Assembly: GCA_028699175.1 (NCBI GenBank)
Contig: JAQVVC010000043.1
Coordinates: forward strand, 1-6,491
DNA length: 6,491 nucleotides
Direction: 5' to 3'
DNA from: Bacilli bacterium
GTDB taxonomy: Bacteria > Bacillota_I > Bacilli_A > RF39 > UBA660
Shown: piece by piece, positions 5,821 through 6,491 of the stretch
Numbering within the stretch: position 1 is the first letter of the stretch
How the letters are laid out: each line of letters begins with the position of its first letter
The notes under the pieces: generated by a model
The model's input: only the letters and a program-made list of their open reading frames with translations
What the model was told of the DNA's origin: nothing
Database searches by the model: none
Position numbers and translations under genes: made by a program

Positions 5821-6491
5821 TTAGTTTATAACAAATAATTTTAAATCTTCTTCGGTTAAATTAAGATTAAAATCTTTAACAAAAATTTCAGCTAAAATTA
5901 CATCTTTATTTATTTTATCTCCAACTTGATGAAGGATTTTTATTCCCACGGAATGATCAATAATATCATCTTTATTTATTTTACCTGCTCCTAATTTTAA
6001 AGATAATTTAGCACAATTTAATGCACTAATTGATTTTATCTCGCCGGTGACATTACTTTTTAAATAAAAGACTTTATCACTTACTTTAATAGCGTTTATA
6101 TCTCCACCTTGAGTAGTAATCCATTTTTCAAACATTTTATAAGCACTGCCTTTTTTTAAAGCATTATTAGCTAATATCTTAGCATCATCAACAGATATAT
6201 TTTTAGCCATACTTACAATGTGAGATGCTATTTCTATACTTACTTCTTTTAAGCGATTATTTTTACCCTTTAAGACTTCAATTGCTTCTAAAATCTCTAG
6301 AGCATTACCAATTGAAGATGATAAAGGTTCATCCATTCTAGTAATAATTGTTTTAACTTTCTTATTATAATGATTTCCAATACTAATAACCCAAGAAGCA
6401 AATAAATCGGCTTCTTCTTTTGTTTTAATTAAAGCCCCACTACCTACTTTAACATCTATTACGATATAACTAGCACCACTAGCTATTTTTT
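5821..6491 (-). CDS. pdp: Pyrimidine-nucleoside phosphorylase, C-terminal half (5' end beyond window)
   Basis: The enzyme splits thymidine, uridine or deoxyuridine with phosphate into base and (deoxy)ribose-1-phosphate, a cytoplasmic step of nucleoside salvage. The visible 222 codons are open to the right edge, so the ATG at 6336 is internal. The first residues, IVIDVKVGSGALIKT, are the family's conserved active-site stretch, whose Lys contacts the pyrimidine in E. coli thymidine phosphorylase. Next come TRMDEPLSSSIGNALEILEA and the helical segment, then GSAYKMFEKWITTQGGD. The C-terminal alpha/beta domain includes VGDKINKDVILAEIFV. The full protein is normally about 430 residues, so roughly half is present. 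The gene ends in TAA with a terminator behind it. Bacillota enzymes of this family are usually Pdp with broad pyrimidine use, but DeoA-type specificity cannot be excluded. Confidence 0.92.
   Translation of the reverse strand, partial: KIASGASYIVIDVKVGSGALIKTKEEADLFASWVISIGNHYNKKVKTIITRMDEPLSSSIGNALEILEAIEVLKGKNNRLKEVSIEIASHIVSMAKNISVDDAKILANNALKKGSAYKMFEKWITTQGGDINAIKVSDKVFYLKSNVTGEIKSISALNCAKLSLKLGAGKINKDDIIDHSVGIKILHQVGDKINKDVILAEIFVKDFNLNLTEEDLKLFVIN

Noticed and set aside
5821..6336. A 171-residue protein starting at ATG 6336
   Set aside because: The frame stays open to the right edge and the upstream codons encode the conserved DVKVGSGA motif, so this ATG is internal to the phosphorylase.
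1..6491. Mycoplasma-type genetic code, CRISPR array, insertion sequence, tRNA or rRNA
   Set aside because: Trp residues are encoded by TGG and genes end in TAA with no internal TGA. I found no regularly spaced repeats, transposase motifs, terminal repeats, cloverleaf or rRNA signatures.

Overview
The window is very AT-rich and its genes read almost entirely on the minus strand. It looks like a low-GC Bacillota (Bacilli-type) genome from an endospore-forming lineage. Two of the five larger coding regions are a SpoVID/SipL-type spore-coat morphogenetic protein and a YsxE/CotS-type kinase-fold protein, and these neighbour each other in Bacillus. Tryptophan is TGG in every gene read and no gene contains an internal TGA, so the Mycoplasma code is not indicated. 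Assignment to a specific uncultured AT-rich gut Bacilli group would be a guess.

Layout from the left. Positions 1-1025 (minus) hold the N-terminal 341 codons of a surface protein: a type IV pilin-like N-terminus followed by a LamG/concanavalin-like domain, running off the left edge. Positions 1026-1477 are mostly non-coding, with a possible decayed minus-strand coding remnant and a weak hairpin. A small plus-strand gene (1478-1663) would encode a 61-residue two-helix membrane protein, and its 3' end overlaps the 3' end of ysxE. Next come ysxE (1625-2503) and spoVID (2490-3278), which overlap by 14 bases and look translationally coupled. A sigma-E-like promoter precedes spoVID. lon (3346-5655) follows, with a hairpin terminator over its stop codon, a good sigma-A promoter, a palindrome over the -35 box and no AUG start codon. 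A relatively GC-rich terminator (5736-5759) closes the pyrimidine-nucleoside phosphorylase gene (5821-6491), whose 5' half lies beyond the right edge.

Three transcription units read leftward: pdp with its terminator, lon with its own promoter and terminator, and spoVID-ysxE under a probable mother-cell promoter. The order lon-spoVID-ysxE is a shortened form of the Bacillus subtilis order lonA-ysxC-hem genes-spoVID-ysxE. I see no clearly new multi-gene system. The points most worth checking are the non-AUG start and altered protease motifs of Lon, the catalytically altered YsxE, the pilin-lectin protein, and the small membrane gene that converges on the sporulation pair.
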